Shown here piece by piece: positions 32,528 to 42,438 of a stretch of DNA of 52,795 nucleotides (positions are counted from its first letter, which is position 1; every line of letters starts with the position of its first letter). The translations under genes were made by a program, and so were the position numbers. The stretch is from Gallionella sp. (GTDB lineage: Bacteria > Pseudomonadota > Gammaproteobacteria > Burkholderiales > Gallionellaceae). The stretch is from the NCBI GenBank assembly GCA_030681375.1, contig JAUXWM010000007.1, positions 1 through 52,795 on the forward strand, written 5' to 3'. The notes under the pieces are model-generated. The model did no database searches and had not been told where the DNA came from. It was given only the letters and a program-made list of their open reading frames with translations.

Positions 32528-35299
32528 ATGAATATTGACGCGCGCGTGCTTCAATCCAGATACTGGCCCATCGCAGCCTTTCTTGTTTTTTCCGTGCTGC
32601 TCATCTCAGTAGGCTTTGCGTTAAAGCATCAGCTATTCAAGATCAACAAGGCCGAGGTCAGCCGCAATCTTGCCAGCATCGGCCATCTCAAAGTCAACCA
32701 GATACGCAGTTACCTGGACGAACGCCGTGGAGACGCGATCGCGCTGACCAATTTTTTGAATGTGCATGAAGCCCATCAGTGGCTGGTTCGCAAATCCGAA
32801 GCCAAACTGCCAGCCAGTCTGTTGAGCCCACTGAATAAAGTGATCACCGCCAATCAGTATGGCGGCATGTTGCTGCTGGATGACAAGGCCGATATCCGTC
32901 TTAATCTGGGCCAATACCCGCAACTCTCCGATGCCGGAAAAACCATGGCTCTCGGCGTGTTGCATGGCAAAATACCAATGGCATTCCAGATTTATTTCGG
33001 CGATCCCTCTCATCCTCAAAAGCCGTTACTGGACATCTTTGTACCCGTCGTCAATCCCGATAAGTCACAGCCAATAGGCGTGCTGGTGATTCGCGACGAC
33101 CTGCATTTTTTGTACCAGCTGATCAACACTTGGCCCGGCGATAGCAGGACCGCCGAATCCCTGCTGGTCACCCGAGAGGGTGACAACGTGCTGTTTCTGA
33201 ACGAACTGCGCCACAAGAAGAATACCGCGCTCAGGTTGCGCATCGCCCTGAGCGGAGATACCCATACGCCAGGCTGGCCGGCCATACTCGCAGCCCAGGG
33301 CTATACCGAATTACTCGAAGTGAATGACTACTGGGGAAAACCCGTGCTGGCCTACACCTTGCCCGTACCGGACAGCCCCTGGGGGATGGTGGTAAAAGTC
33401 GAGATGAGTGAAGCCATGAAACCCATCACGCGACTGCAATCCATCGCCTGGGTGATTGCCGGTCTGCTCATAACGCTCTCTGCCTGCGTGGCTTCGCTGT
33501 GGTGGTACAAACAGGAGAGCGAACGAGCGTCGCGCGAAAGATTAAACGGCGCACTGGATAAGCTGCATCAACGTGAGATCGTTCTGGCCGAGTTCAAACA
33601 CACGCTGGATCAGGTGCACGACTGCATCTTTATGTTTTCGCCTGACACGCTTTGCTTCAGTTATGTCAATCAGGGTGCGTCAAGTCAGGTAGGTTATTCC
33701 GAGGCTGAATTACTGCGGATGACGCCGCTACAGATCAAGCCCGATTACAGCGAGGCGCAATTCCGCGCCTTGCTGCAACCCCTGCTGAACGGGGAAACCC
33801 CATCGCTGATCTTCGAGACCGTGAACAGACACCAGGATGGACATACGATACCGGTGGAAGTTTATATTCAGGCCGTGCGTCAGGAAGATCAGAAGCTGAT
33901 TTGCGTCGCTCTGGTGCGCGACATCAGCGAACGCAAACAGGCAGAAGAGGAAATATCCCAGTTGGCCTACTACGATCCGCTGACCCGCTTGCCCAACCGC
34001 CGTATGGTGTATGAGCGCTTGCGCCAGGCCATGGCACGTAGCAAGCGCGACGGAGAATACGGTGCGGTGATGTTTCTCGATCTGGATCATTTCAAGGCTA
34101 TCAACGACTTGCAGGGACACGAGATCGGCGACTTATTGCTGATCGAGATCGCTAACCGCCTGCAGCGGTGCATACGTGATGGAGACACGGTTGCACGACT
34201 GGGGGGGGATGAATTTGTGGTGTTGGTCGAATCCTTGGGGCATGAACAGGGTATGGCGGTCAACCTCGCAAAGCTTATTGCGGAAAAAATTCAGGAATGC
34301 ATCAACCATAGCCACCTGATTGATGGTCATACGCTCTACAGCACGAGCAGCATAGGTATCAACCTGTTCATGGGGCAGCAGTGCTCGCTGGACGAGCTGC
34401 TCAAATATGCCGATGCGGCCATGTATCAGGCCAAGGATGACGGTCGCAACACGATTTGTTTTTTCGACCCTGTCATGCAGGGAGTGCTGGAAGAGCGCAT
34501 CCGGCTGGAAAGCGACTTGCGGCTTGCGCTCGAGAGGCAGGAGTTGCGCCTTTATTACCAGATACAGGTAGGAAAACAGAGGGTGTTAGGCGCAGAAGTG
34601 CTGCTGCGCTGGGAGCATCCGCAACGCGGCCTGGTTTCACCCGCAAAATTTATTCCTTTGGCGGAAGAAACCGGGCTGATCGTGCCGATCGGCACCTGGG
34701 TACTACAAACCTCCTGTGCACAGATCAGAAAATGGCAAGGTGATCCGAAGACTTGCGGACTGACGCTGGCGGTAAACGTCAGCGCCAAACAATTCCATCA
34801 GGCCAATTTTGTCGACGTGGTGCGCAAAAATTTGCAAAGCAGTGGCATCAATCCGGCACTTCTTAAGCTGGAACTGACTGAAAGCGTGGTGCAGTCGAAC
34901 ATCGACGAGACGATCAGCAAAATGCATGAACTGAAGCAGATGGGCATCAAGTTCTCGATGGATGACTTTGGCACCGGATATTCTTCATTGTCTTATCTGA
35001 AGAGATTGCCGCTCGATCAGCTCAAGATCGACCAGTCCTTTGTACGTGATTTGCCGGGTGATCGCCACGATGCCGCCATCGTGCAGACCATCATCGCAAT
35101 GGCCAGCGCGCTCGACTTGCATATCATTGCCGAGGGTGTGGAAAAGCAGGAACACATAAATTTTCTGCGTGACAGCCATTGCCACAGTTATCAGGGCTAT
35201 CTGTTTGGCAAGCCCATGCCGCTCGAACAGTTTGAGGCATTACTCGCCGAACCGGAGCTAATGGTTAAACGGTATCTGCTGGCATCATCACCGGATTAA
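32528..35299 (+). CDS. Membrane PAS-GGDEF-EAL protein (c-di-GMP synthase/phosphodiesterase)
   Basis: A 923-residue sensor. Helix 1 is at about 13-33, a periplasmic sensor region (about 35-305) follows, and helix 2 is at about 306-328 (WVIAGLLITLSACVASLWW). A PAS domain (about 357-477) precedes the diguanylate cyclase domain with intact RLGGDEF near 559. The phosphodiesterase domain starts near 688 with EVL in place of EAL (GAEVLLRW), then ELTESVV, DDFGTGYSSL, LKIDQSFV and AEGVE, so metal ligands look kept. Both activities are possible. The start at 32528 is chosen over 32519 for ribosome-site spacing. Eight consecutive G encode the GG of GGDEF. A GEMM-I riboswitch lies in the leader. Confidence 0.93.
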   Translation: MNIDARVLQSRYWPIAAFLVFSVLLISVGFALKHQLFKINKAEVSRNLASIGHLKVNQIRSYLDERRGDAIALTNFLNVHEAHQWLVRKSEAKLPASLLSPLNKVITANQYGGMLLLDDKADIRLNLGQYPQLSDAGKTMALGVLHGKIPMAFQIYFGDPSHPQKPLLDIFVPVVNPDKSQPIGVLVIRDDLHFLYQLINTWPGDSRTAESLLVTREGDNVLFLNELRHKKNTALRLRIALSGDTHTPGWPAILAAQGYTELLEVNDYWGKPVLAYTLPVPDSPWGMVVKVEMSEAMKPITRLQSIAWVIAGLLITLSACVASLWWYKQESERASRERLNGALDKLHQREIVLAEFKHTLDQVHDCIFMFSPDTLCFSYVNQGASSQVGYSEAELLRMTPLQIKPDYSEAQFRALLQPLLNGETPSLIFETVNRHQDGHTIPVEVYIQAVRQEDQKLICVALVRDISERKQAEEEISQLAYYDPLTRLPNRRMVYERLRQAMARSKRDGEYGAVMFLDLDHFKAINDLQGHEIGDLLLIEIANRLQRCIRDGDTVARLGGDEFVVLVESLGHEQGMAVNLAKLIAEKIQECINHSHLIDGHTLYSTSSIGINLFMGQQCSLDELLKYADAAMYQAKDDGRNTICFFDPVMQGVLEERIRLESDLRLALERQELRLYYQIQVGKQRVLGAEVLLRWEHPQRGLVSPAKFIPLAEETGLIVPIGTWVLQTSCAQIRKWQGDPKTCGLTLAVNVSAKQFHQANFVDVVRKNLQSSGINPALLKLELTESVVQSNIDETISKMHELKQMGIKFSMDDFGTGYSSLSYLKRLPLDQLKIDQSFVRDLPGDRHDAAIVQTIIAMASALDLHIIAEGVEKQEHINFLRDSHCHSYQGYLFGKPMPLEQFEALLAEPELMVKRYLLASSPD

Positions 35300-35345
35300 A
35301 TTGCACAACGAGCCATATACCAAAGGATCAGGTTTGATTGTGCAT

Positions 35346-38081
35346 CTATAACTTATGGCGCACCCAATCCGCGACAGAGGCCAGCGCCGCTGCCAGATGC
35401 TCAGGCTGCGTGCCGCCCGCCTGCGCCATGTCCGGCCTGCCGCCGCCCTTGCCGCCGACTTGCAGCGCGACCATGTTCACCAACTCACCCGCACGAACTT
35501 TAGCGGTTTGATCCGCTGTGACACCGGCGATCAGGCTGACCTTGCCGTCGTTCACCGAGGCCAGCACGATGGCCGCGGAATGAAGTTTGTCTTTCAGCTT
35601 GTCCAGTGTCTCGCGCAATACCGCCGCATCCGCACCGGGCAGTAAGGCTGCCAGTACCTTCACGCCGTTGATATCCTGTGCCTGTGCGAGCAATTCATCG
35701 CCCTGCGCGGAAGCCAGCTTCGATTTCAGTGCGGCCAGTTCCTTTTCCAGCGATTTGACGCTATCCATGATCTGCGCGATGCGTGTTGCTGCCTCATGCG
35801 GCTGCGCCTTCACCGCGTCCGCAACGGCACGCAACTGGCGCTCCCGTGTCTGGATCAGCCCCAGTGCGCCCTCGCCCGTGACTGCTTCGACGCGTCGCAC
35901 GCCTGCCGCCACGCCGCTCTCTGCGACGATCTTGAACAGGCCGATATCACCGGTGCGCGCCACATGCGTACCGCCGCACAATTCTTTGGAACTGCCGATT
36001 GTCAGCACGCGCACTTCATCTCCGTATTTCTCGCCGAACAGCATCTTGGCGCCGGTCTGCTGCGCGTCCGCTATGCCCATCACGCTTGCGTTGGTTGCGG
36101 TATTGGCCAGTATCTCCGCATTGACGATGGCTTCCACCCGGAGTATCTCCGCGTCGCTCATCGGTTGGCTGTGCACGAAGTCAAAGCGCGTCTTGTCGGC
36201 ATCGACCTGCGAACCCTTCTGCTGCACATGATCGCCCAGCACTTCGGAGAGCGCCTTGTGCATCAGGTGTGTGACCGAGTGGTTGCGCTCGGTATGCCGC
36301 CGTGCCGCCATGTTCACGCGTGCCGTCACGCCGTTGCCTATTGTCAGTTTGCCGGTGGTAATCGTGCCGTGATGACCGAACACCGCCGCCTGTATCTTTT
36401 GCGTATCTTCCACTGCGAAGATGCCGTGCACGCTGCGCAACTCGCCGGAATCGCCCGCCTGACCGCCGGATTCGGCGTAAAAAGGCGTATCGTCCAGCAC
36501 CACCACGCCGGTGTCGCCCTCACCGAGTTCGTTCACCGATACGCCGTCCTTGTACAGCGCGAGCACGTTGCCCTTGTGTTCCAGGGTGTCGTAACCGTGG
36601 AAGGCGGTTGCCGGGCCGGAGTATTCGAGGTTTGCGGCCATCTTGAACTTGCCAGCCGCGCGCGCCATTTGCTTCTGGTTCGCCATCGCCTTGTCGAAAG
36701 CCGCCACGTCCACCGTTACATCCTGCTCGCGACAGATATCGGCAGTCAGGTCGAGCGGGAAACCGAAGGTGTCATGCAGTTTGAACGCGGTCTCGCCGTT
36801 GAACACTGCATTTCCAGCTGTTTGCATGGCGCTCAGTTCGGCTTCGAGTATCGCCATGCCATGTTCGATGGTAGAGAAGAATCGCTCCTCTTCCAGTTTG
36901 AGTATGCCCTTCACGCGCACCTGCTCGGCGACCAGTTCGGGATAGGCCGTACCCATTTGTTCGACCAGATCGGGCACCATTTTGTAGAAGAATGCTTCGC
37001 GCGCGCCCAGCTTGTAGCCGTGACGGATGGCGCGGCGGATGATGCGGCGCAGTACATAGCCGCGTCCTTCGTTGCCGGGGATCACGCCGTCGGCGATCAA
37101 AAAGGAACAGGCGCGGATGTGGTCGGCCAGCACTTTCAACGAGCTCAAACCCGCAGGCGTGGCATCTGCTTTGTCGCCTGCGTCGCTTTCTCCTCGCCTA
37201 CCTTCATGGTATGTCTCGTCCAAAGCTCCTTGGCTTCGTGCATCTATCCCCGCCTGTGGGTTGAGCAAGTCCTCTCGGCGTGTCTCGCGCGCCGCCGCTT
37301 TAATCAGCGCCTGAAACAGGTCGATCTCGTAGTTGGCATGCACATGCTGCAACACCGCCGAGATGCGCTCCAGTCCCATGCCGGTATCCACCGAAGGCTT
37401 GGGCAGCGGATGCATCACGCCCGCTTCATCGCGGTTGAACTGCATGAACACGTTGTTCCAGATCTCGATGTAGCGGTCGCCGTCCTCCTCGGGTGTGCCG
37501 GGCAGGCCGCCGGGGATATGGTCACCGTGGTCGTAAAATATCTCGGTGCAGGGGCCGCAGGGGCCGGTATCGCCCATCATCCAGAAGTTGTCGGAGGCGT
37601 AGCGTGCGCCCTTGTTGTCGCCGATGCGGATCACGCGCTCATTGGGCACGCCGACCTCTTTGGTCCAGATGTCATATGCTTCGTCGTCCTCGGCATACAC
37701 CGTGACATAAAGTTTTTCCTTGGGCAGCTTGAACTCTACCGTGAGCAATTCCCAGGCATAGGCAATCGCGTCGCGCTTGAAATAATCGCCGAAGCTGAAA
37801 TTGCCCAACATCTCGAAGAAGGTGTGATGACGCGCGGTGTAGCCGACGTTTTCCAGATCGTTGTGCTTGCCACCGGCGCGCACGCATTTCTGCGATGACG
37901 TTGCGCGGGTGTAGGGGCGCTTGTCGAAGCCGAGGAACACATCTTTGAACTGGTTCATGCCCGCGTTGGTGAACAGCAGCGTCGGGTCTTCGTGCGGCAC
38001 CAGCGAACTGGATGCGACCACGGTATGGCCTTTGGAGGCGAAATAATCTAGGAATTTTTGGCGAATTTCACTGCTTTTCAT
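35346..38081 (-). CDS. alaS: Alanyl-tRNA synthetase, with an in-frame insertion
   Basis: A 911-residue class II synthetase. The aminoacylation domain opens with the usual [18 protein letters not shown] and has [18 protein letters not shown] and [17 protein letters not shown]. The editing domain has [11 protein letters not shown] (HxxxH) and [13 protein letters not shown] with the zinc cysteine and histidine. The C-terminal region ends with [16 protein letters not shown]. The protein is about 35-40 residues longer than usual because residues 273-312, between EDL and SSLKVLADH, form an extra hydrophilic segment encoded by a palindromic element. The gene is otherwise intact and presumably functional. 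The gene ends 46 bp from the GGDEF-EAL gene (convergent). Confidence 0.97.
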   Translation of the reverse strand: MKSSEIRQKFLDYFASKGHTVVASSSLVPHEDPTLLFTNAGMNQFKDVFLGFDKRPYTRATSSQKCVRAGGKHNDLENVGYTARHHTFFEMLGNFSFGDYFKRDAIAYAWELLTVEFKLPKEKLYVTVYAEDDEAYDIWTKEVGVPNERVIRIGDNKGARYASDNFWMMGDTGPCGPCTEIFYDHGDHIPGGLPGTPEEDGDRYIEIWNNVFMQFNRDEAGVMHPLPKPSVDTGMGLERISAVLQHVHANYEIDLFQALIKAAARETRREDLLNPQAGIDARSQGALDETYHEGRRGESDAGDKADATPAGLSSLKVLADHIRACSFLIADGVIPGNEGRGYVLRRIIRRAIRHGYKLGAREAFFYKMVPDLVEQMGTAYPELVAEQVRVKGILKLEEERFFSTIEHGMAILEAELSAMQTAGNAVFNGETAFKLHDTFGFPLDLTADICREQDVTVDVAAFDKAMANQKQMARAAGKFKMAANLEYSGPATAFHGYDTLEHKGNVLALYKDGVSVNELGEGDTGVVVLDDTPFYAESGGQAGDSGELRSVHGIFAVEDTQKIQAAVFGHHGTITTGKLTIGNGVTARVNMAARRHTERNHSVTHLMHKALSEVLGDHVQQKGSQVDADKTRFDFVHSQPMSDAEILRVEAIVNAEILANTATNASVMGIADAQQTGAKMLFGEKYGDEVRVLTIGSSKELCGGTHVARTGDIGLFKIVAESGVAAGVRRVEAVTGEGALGLIQTRERQLRAVADAVKAQPHEAATRIAQIMDSVKSLEKELAALKSKLASAQGDELLAQAQDINGVKVLAALLPGADAAVLRETLDKLKDKLHSAAIVLASVNDGKVSLIAGVTADQTAKVRAGELVNMVALQVGGKGGGRPDMAQAGGTQPEHLAAALASVADWVRHKL
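37148..37262. repeat. Palindromic element inserted in-frame in alaS
   Basis: Terminal inverted repeats are AACCCGCAGGCGTGG (37148-37162, plus) and AACCCACAGGCGGGG (37262-37248, minus), 13 of 15 identical. Together with a few flanking bases they bound a 120-bp segment that has no counterpart in ordinary AlaRS sequences and keeps the frame. Inside is a small CCAA...TTGG hairpin. The encoded peptide is rich in Arg, Glu, Gly and Asp, likely a surface loop. The pattern recalls palindromic elements that insert within coding regions, such as those known in Rickettsia. Confidence 0.7.
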
Positions 38082-38242
38082 TACACACCCTGAATATCAA
38101 ATGCACTATGAGCCCGGATGACCATCAGGTGGTTTTACCTGTGGAGGAGTCGGGATAAATTAAGACGCGCATCATATCATGAGCGCCCGCTGCATCTGTA
38201 CTGCGCCGGAGCGGGTTTTGTCCGTGTCGCCCGACGAGTTGC

Positions 38243-38881
38243 TCAGCGCAGCAGCGGCTTGAGGGCGCGCAGCACATTGCGCATGATTTGCGGTTGTGAG
38301 GCCGCGGCGGGGTGCAGGTAGTCGGCCTGAAATTGTTCTGTTGTCACGCCTTCGAGCAGGAAAGGCAGCAGTTGGACGCGGTGCTTCGCTGCCAGACGGG
38401 GGAAAATAGCCTGAAATTGCCGGGTATAGATTTCTCCGTAATTCGGCGGCAGCTTCATGCCGACCAGCAGGACTTTGGCGCGGCTCCGGCTGGTTTGCGC
38501 GAGAATTTCATGCAGATTGCGTTCAATCTCTGTCGTGCTGTAGCCGCGCAAGCCGTCGTTTGCGCCGAGTGCCACGATCACGATGGCGGGGCGGTATTGT
38601 TCCAGCAGTTTGGTATAGCGTTGTCGCCCGCCCAGCGTGGTCTCGCCGCTGATGCTGGCATTCACGATCTTGTACGGCTTGCGACTGCGATCAAATTCCT
38701 GCTGTAATAGGCTGGGCCAGCTATCTTGCGTGTCTATGCCGTATCCTGCTGATAGACTGTCGCCGAATACCAGGATATTTTCAGGTGCGGATGCGGCCTG
38801 AACGGCTCCGGGCAGGCAGAGCGCGGCGAGCAGCAGGGCGCGCTTCAGGATAATCAGAATCGACGAGGATATTTTTTTCAT
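38243..38881 (-). CDS. tesA: SGNH-hydrolase: acyl-CoA thioesterase I/lysophospholipase/arylesterase
   Basis: A 212-residue periplasmic esterase. A signal peptide (LKRALLLAALCLPGAVQAAS) precedes the SGNH blocks: VFGDSLSAGYG (nucleophile Ser), NASISGETTLGG (Gly), ALGANDGLRG (Asn), and the C-terminal DYLHPAAASQ with Asp and His. It matches E. coli TesA in domain content and neighbourhood, being divergent from ybbA-ybbP. The start ATG (38881-38879) overlaps the ybbA ATG on the other strand in the tetranucleotide CATG. No alternative start in a suitable place is seen. Confidence 0.95.
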   Translation of the reverse strand: MKKISSSILIILKRALLLAALCLPGAVQAASAPENILVFGDSLSAGYGIDTQDSWPSLLQQEFDRSRKPYKIVNASISGETTLGGRQRYTKLLEQYRPAIVIVALGANDGLRGYSTTEIERNLHEILAQTSRSRAKVLLVGMKLPPNYGEIYTRQFQAIFPRLAAKHRVQLLPFLLEGVTTEQFQADYLHPAAASQPQIMRNVLRALKPLLR

Positions 38882-39548
38882 GGCAGCGATTGTGCGGGCG
38901 GTTAAGCTGAGTAAGCAAGTGTTAAGTGGCGAGCTGCCGCTGAATATCTTGCATGAAATCAATTTTGAAGTGGCAGCGGGCGAGAGTCTGGCCATAGTCG
39001 GCGCGTCCGGTTCGGGTAAATCCACCTTGCTGGGACTGCTGGCCGGACTGGATGTGCCGAGCAGCGGCAGTGTTTGGCTTGCAGGCGCAGACTTGTTTGC
39101 GCTGGATGAAGACGGACGCGCCCGCTTGCGCGGCGAACTGGCGGGCTTTGTGTTTCAGTCGTTCCAGTTGCTGCCCGCGCTCACCGCGCTGGAGAACGTC
39201 ATGCTGCCGCTGGAACTGCGCGGCGCGTCCGATGCGCGGCAACGCGCCGGGATATCGCTGGAACAGGTGGGGCTCTCCGCCCGCGCCCATCATTTGCCCA
39301 AACACCTGTCCGGCGGTGAACAGCAGCGCGTGGCGCTGGCGCGCGCCTTTGTCAGCCAGCCGAAAATCCTGTTTGCCGACGAGCCGACAGGGAATCTCGA
39401 CGCGGCAACAGGCGCGCAGGTCATCGACCTGATGCTGGAACTCAACCGCGTGCAAGGCACGACCCTGATACTGGTGACGCATGATGAGCTTTTGTCAAAG
39501 CGTTGCGGTAAACAACTGCGCCTTGAGGCAGGGCGGATGGTAGATTGA
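38880..39548 (+). CDS. ybbA: ABC transporter ATP-binding protein (YbbA/LolD type)
   Basis: A 222-residue ATPase. Walker A GASGSGKSTLL, Q-loop FVFQSFQLLPAL, signature HLSGGEQQRVALARAF, Walker B ILFADEPTGNLD and switch LILVTHDEL are intact. It belongs to the MacB/LolD-like type VII group that works with FtsX-like permeases by mechanotransmission rather than transport across the membrane. It is coupled to ybbP. The start codon overlaps the divergent tesA start, so any ybbA promoter must lie within tesA and the reverse. Confidence 0.94.
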   Translation: MAAIVRAVKLSKQVLSGELPLNILHEINFEVAAGESLAIVGASGSGKSTLLGLLAGLDVPSSGSVWLAGADLFALDEDGRARLRGELAGFVFQSFQLLPALTALENVMLPLELRGASDARQRAGISLEQVGLSARAHHLPKHLSGGEQQRVALARAFVSQPKILFADEPTGNLDAATGAQVIDLMLELNRVQGTTLILVTHDELLSKRCGKQLRLEAGRMVD

Positions 39549-39550
39549 CT

Positions 39551-42058
39551 ATGAGTATATTTCGCTTGTCCATCAATCTGCTGCGCCGCGACTGGCGTGC
39601 GGGGGAATGGCGTGTGCTGCTGCTGGCGCTGGTGCTGGCCGTGGGCAGCCTCGCCACAGTCGGGCTGTTTGCCGACCGGGTGCGGCAGGCATTGTGGCAG
39701 CAGGCCACCAGTTTGCTGGGTGCGGATATGCGCATCACTTCGACGCGGGAATTGCCGCCTTTTTATCGGGAAGCAGCCGAGGCGCGGGGCTTGCAGGCGG
39801 TGGAGAGCCGCACTTTTCCCAGCATGGTGGCGTATCGCGAACAGGTGTTGCTCGCCGAGATTCAGGCGGTGGAGGCGGGCTATCCGCTGCGCGGCAAAAT
39901 CGAGATCGACGACGGCAATGGAGGGCGGGTGCGTTCAGCGCTTTCACTCCAGCCCTCTACCTCAAAGGGTGAGGGAGTAGTGGAACGCGGTACGGTGTGG
40001 GCGGACGAGCGCCTGATGCGCCGTCTCGATCTGCGTGTGGGAGAAGAAGTGAGTCTCGGTGCGCAGCGTTTTGTGGTGGCGGCACGCATCGTGAAGGACA
40101 TCGACCAGACTATCGGTTTTGCCAGCTTCGCGCCGCGTGTGTTGATGAATGAAGCTGATCTGGCGGCAACGGGCCTGATTCAGGAAGGCAGCCGCATTTC
40201 TTACCGTCTGATGGTCGCCGGGGAGGCGGCGCAGGTGGTGGCCTTGCGTGGACAATGGCTACCCAGGCTCTCCGGCAACGAAAGACTGGAAGATGTGACG
40301 GACGCGCGCCCGGAAATTCGCACCGCGCTGGAGCGCGCGGAACACTTTCTGGGCCTTGCCGCGCTCACCGCCGCGATTCTCGCCGGGGTGGCTATGGCAC
40401 TGACGGCGCGGCGCTACGTCGCGCGTCATCTGGATGGTTGTGCGGTGATGCGCTGTATGGGCGCGCAGCAGGGGCAGCTGTTACGGTTGTTCCTGTATCA
40501 GTTTGTGCTGGTGGGCTTGTTGGCGGTGCTGGCTGGCTCGCTGCTGGGCTATGTCACGCAAGCCATCCTGATAGAGAGCATCGCAACCATGCGCGAAGCG
40601 GATCTGCCGCAACCCGGCATGTTGCCGGTGCTCAAGGCGGGAGCCAGCGGGTTCGCGTTGCTGATCGGCTTTGCCTTTCTGCCCTTGCTGCAATTGCGCC
40701 GCGTATCGCCGCTGCGTGTATTGCGCCGCGAAATGGGTTCGCCGACGGTCAGCGGCTGGCTGATCTATGGTCTGGCGATTCTGGTGCTGGCTATCCTGTT
40801 TCTGTGGCAAGCGGGTACGCTGCAGCTGGGTTTGACCGTGCTGGGTGGTTTGTTGTCCGGTCTGCTGGTGTTTGGCGTTCTGGCCTGGCTGATGTTGCAG
40901 GGTCTGGCGCGTCATGCCAATTTATTCGGCGCGCGCCATGCGCTCAACAACCTCGCGCGGCATGGGCGCAGCACGGCGGTGCAGGTGGTTGCACTCAGTC
41001 TGGGCGGCATGGCGCTGCTGTTGCTGACGCTGGTGCGCGGCGATCTGCTGCAAAGCTGGCAGGGTAAGCTGCCAGCGGATACGCCGAACCGCTTCGTGGT
41101 GAATATCCAGCCCGATCAGCGGCAGGCCGTGCTGGATTTTGTGGTGGCACAGCAATTGCCGTCGCCCCAGTTGCTGCCTATGGTGAAAGGCCGTCTGCTT
41201 GCGATCAATGAACGCGCTATCAATGGCGAGAGTTATGCGGATACTAGGGCGCAGGGGTTGGTAGAGCGGGAATTCAATCTGTCCTACGCGGACAGGATGC
41301 CGCAGTGGAATGAGCTGGTGAGCGGGCGTTGGTGGTCGCAAGGTGAAAACGGGCAGTTGTCGGTGGAGGAAGGTATCGCAAAGACGCTGAACATTCATCT
41401 GGGTGATGAATTGACCTACGATGTGGCAGGCAGTCGTTTTTCCGCGCGGGTTACCAGTCTGCGCAAGGTTCAATGGGACTCCATGCAGGTGAACTTCTTT
41501 GTCATCGGAACGCCAGGCCTGTTGCAGGATTATCCATCCAGCTATCTCACCAGTTTTCACTTGCCGCCGGACAAGGTGCGGGCGGGCGATGAGCTGGTGC
41601 GGGCGTTTCCCAATCTGCTGGTGATCGATACCGGCGCGGCCATTGCACAGGTGCGCAACATTATAGAGCAAGTGTCGCAAACGGTCAGTGTGGTATTCCT
41701 GTTTACTCTGCTGAGCGGGGTGGTGGTGCTGTATGCGGCATTGCTGTCCACGCAGGACGAACGGGTGCACCAGGTCGCGATTCTGCGCACGCTGGGCGCT
41801 GACAGTGCTTATTTACGGCGCCTGCATCTGGGCGAATTCGCCGTTCTGGGGCTGCTTAGCGGTCTGTTTGCGGCGGCGAGTGCGGCGCTGTTAGGCTGGG
41901 TGCTGGCGTACTACATACTGGAAATTCCATATCAGTCAAATAGCATGGTTTGGCTGAGTGGCATGCTGGGCGGCGTGGTTCTGGTGATGCTGGCAGGATG
42001 GTTGAATACACGCAGGCTGGTCGAGATGTCGCCTATGCGTATTCTTAGGGGTGAATAA
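39551..42058 (+). CDS. ybbP: FtsX-like permease YbbP
   Basis: An 835-residue membrane protein with an N-terminal helix, a large periplasmic domain, a bundle of helices (about residues 260-460), a second periplasmic domain and a C-terminal FtsX-domain helix set (TVSVVFLFTLLSGVVVLYAALLS...VLAYYILEIP). The two halves each end in permease helices, the ten-helix plan of YbbP. The start at 39551 follows the ybbA stop by 2 bp. Residues around SLQPSTSKGEGVVE (39940-39985) are encoded by a small palindrome and look like a local insertion. YbbAP with TesA is thought to deal with hydrophobic compounds at the envelope. Confidence 0.92.
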   Translation: MSIFRLSINLLRRDWRAGEWRVLLLALVLAVGSLATVGLFADRVRQALWQQATSLLGADMRITSTRELPPFYREAAEARGLQAVESRTFPSMVAYREQVLLAEIQAVEAGYPLRGKIEIDDGNGGRVRSALSLQPSTSKGEGVVERGTVWADERLMRRLDLRVGEEVSLGAQRFVVAARIVKDIDQTIGFASFAPRVLMNEADLAATGLIQEGSRISYRLMVAGEAAQVVALRGQWLPRLSGNERLEDVTDARPEIRTALERAEHFLGLAALTAAILAGVAMALTARRYVARHLDGCAVMRCMGAQQGQLLRLFLYQFVLVGLLAVLAGSLLGYVTQAILIESIATMREADLPQPGMLPVLKAGASGFALLIGFAFLPLLQLRRVSPLRVLRREMGSPTVSGWLIYGLAILVLAILFLWQAGTLQLGLTVLGGLLSGLLVFGVLAWLMLQGLARHANLFGARHALNNLARHGRSTAVQVVALSLGGMALLLLTLVRGDLLQSWQGKLPADTPNRFVVNIQPDQRQAVLDFVVAQQLPSPQLLPMVKGRLLAINERAINGESYADTRAQGLVEREFNLSYADRMPQWNELVSGRWWSQGENGQLSVEEGIAKTLNIHLGDELTYDVAGSRFSARVTSLRKVQWDSMQVNFFVIGTPGLLQDYPSSYLTSFHLPPDKVRAGDELVRAFPNLLVIDTGAAIAQVRNIIEQVSQTVSVVFLFTLLSGVVVLYAALLSTQDERVHQVAILRTLGADSAYLRRLHLGEFAVLGLLSGLFAAASAALLGWVLAYYILEIPYQSNSMVWLSGMLGGVVLVMLAGWLNTRRLVEMSPMRILRGE
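39953..39975. repeat. Short CCCTC...GAGGG palindrome inside ybbP
   Basis: CCCTCTACC-tcaaa-GGGTGAGGG forms an imperfect 9-bp stem (7 of 9 paired). It is of the same type as the elements at 12100-12138 and 32110-32146 and encodes the peptide PSTSKGEG in frame. Confidence 0.4.
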
Positions 42059-42100
42059 GCTTATGATTGATTGAGGTTATTTTGCATGGTGCGGATGTTG

Positions 42101-42129
42101 TTGGGAATTCCACGCAACTTTGATACAAT
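42101..42129 (+). promoter_or_regulatory. acpP promoter
   Basis: TTGGGA (42101-42106), a 17-bp spacer and TACAAT (42124-42129) form a good sigma-70 promoter, placing the transcript start about 35 bp before the acpP ATG. GGTGGAG lies 7 nt before the ATG. Confidence 0.7.
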
Positions 42130-42169
42130 CCTTCCCGCTTATTAACTTACAACAGGGTGGAGCCATAAA

Positions 42170-42403
42170 ATGTCTATTGAACAACGCGTAAAAAAGATCG
42201 TATCCGAGCAACTGGGCGTAAATGAATCTGAAGTGAAAAACGAGTCTTCATTCGTGAATGATCTGGGTGCTGATTCCCTCGATACCGTTGAGCTGGTAAT
42301 GGCGCTGGAAGAAGAATTCGAATGCGAAATTCCTGACGAAGATGCAGAAAATATCACTACTGTTCAGCAAGCTATCGATTACGTTCTGGCGCATCCCAAG
42401 TAA
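42170..42403 (+). CDS. acpP: Acyl carrier protein
   Basis: A 77-residue acidic protein. The phosphopantetheine attachment site is the serine in [18 protein letters not shown], and the rest ([22 protein letters not shown]) is standard ACP. It carries growing acyl chains in fatty-acid synthesis. The neighbouring fabF (35 bp on) is its usual partner. The fabHDG genes normally upstream are not here; ybbP occupies that side. Confidence 0.98.
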   Translation: MSIEQRVKKIVSEQLGVNESEVKNESSFVNDLGADSLDTVELVMALEEEFECEIPDEDAENITTVQQAIDYVLAHPK

Positions 42404-42438
42404 CTGTTTCAATTTCCTTCAGAGTTGGCGGAGTTAAT

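Noticed and set aside
35300..35345. Shared terminator between the GGDEF-EAL gene and alaS
   Set aside because: TGCACAA/TTGTGCA arms exist but are about 30 nt apart with no T-run, too weak to call.
35796..37898. 700-codon open frame on the plus strand
   Set aside because: It is antisense to alaS throughout, has no family signature, and arises from the high-GC codon pattern.
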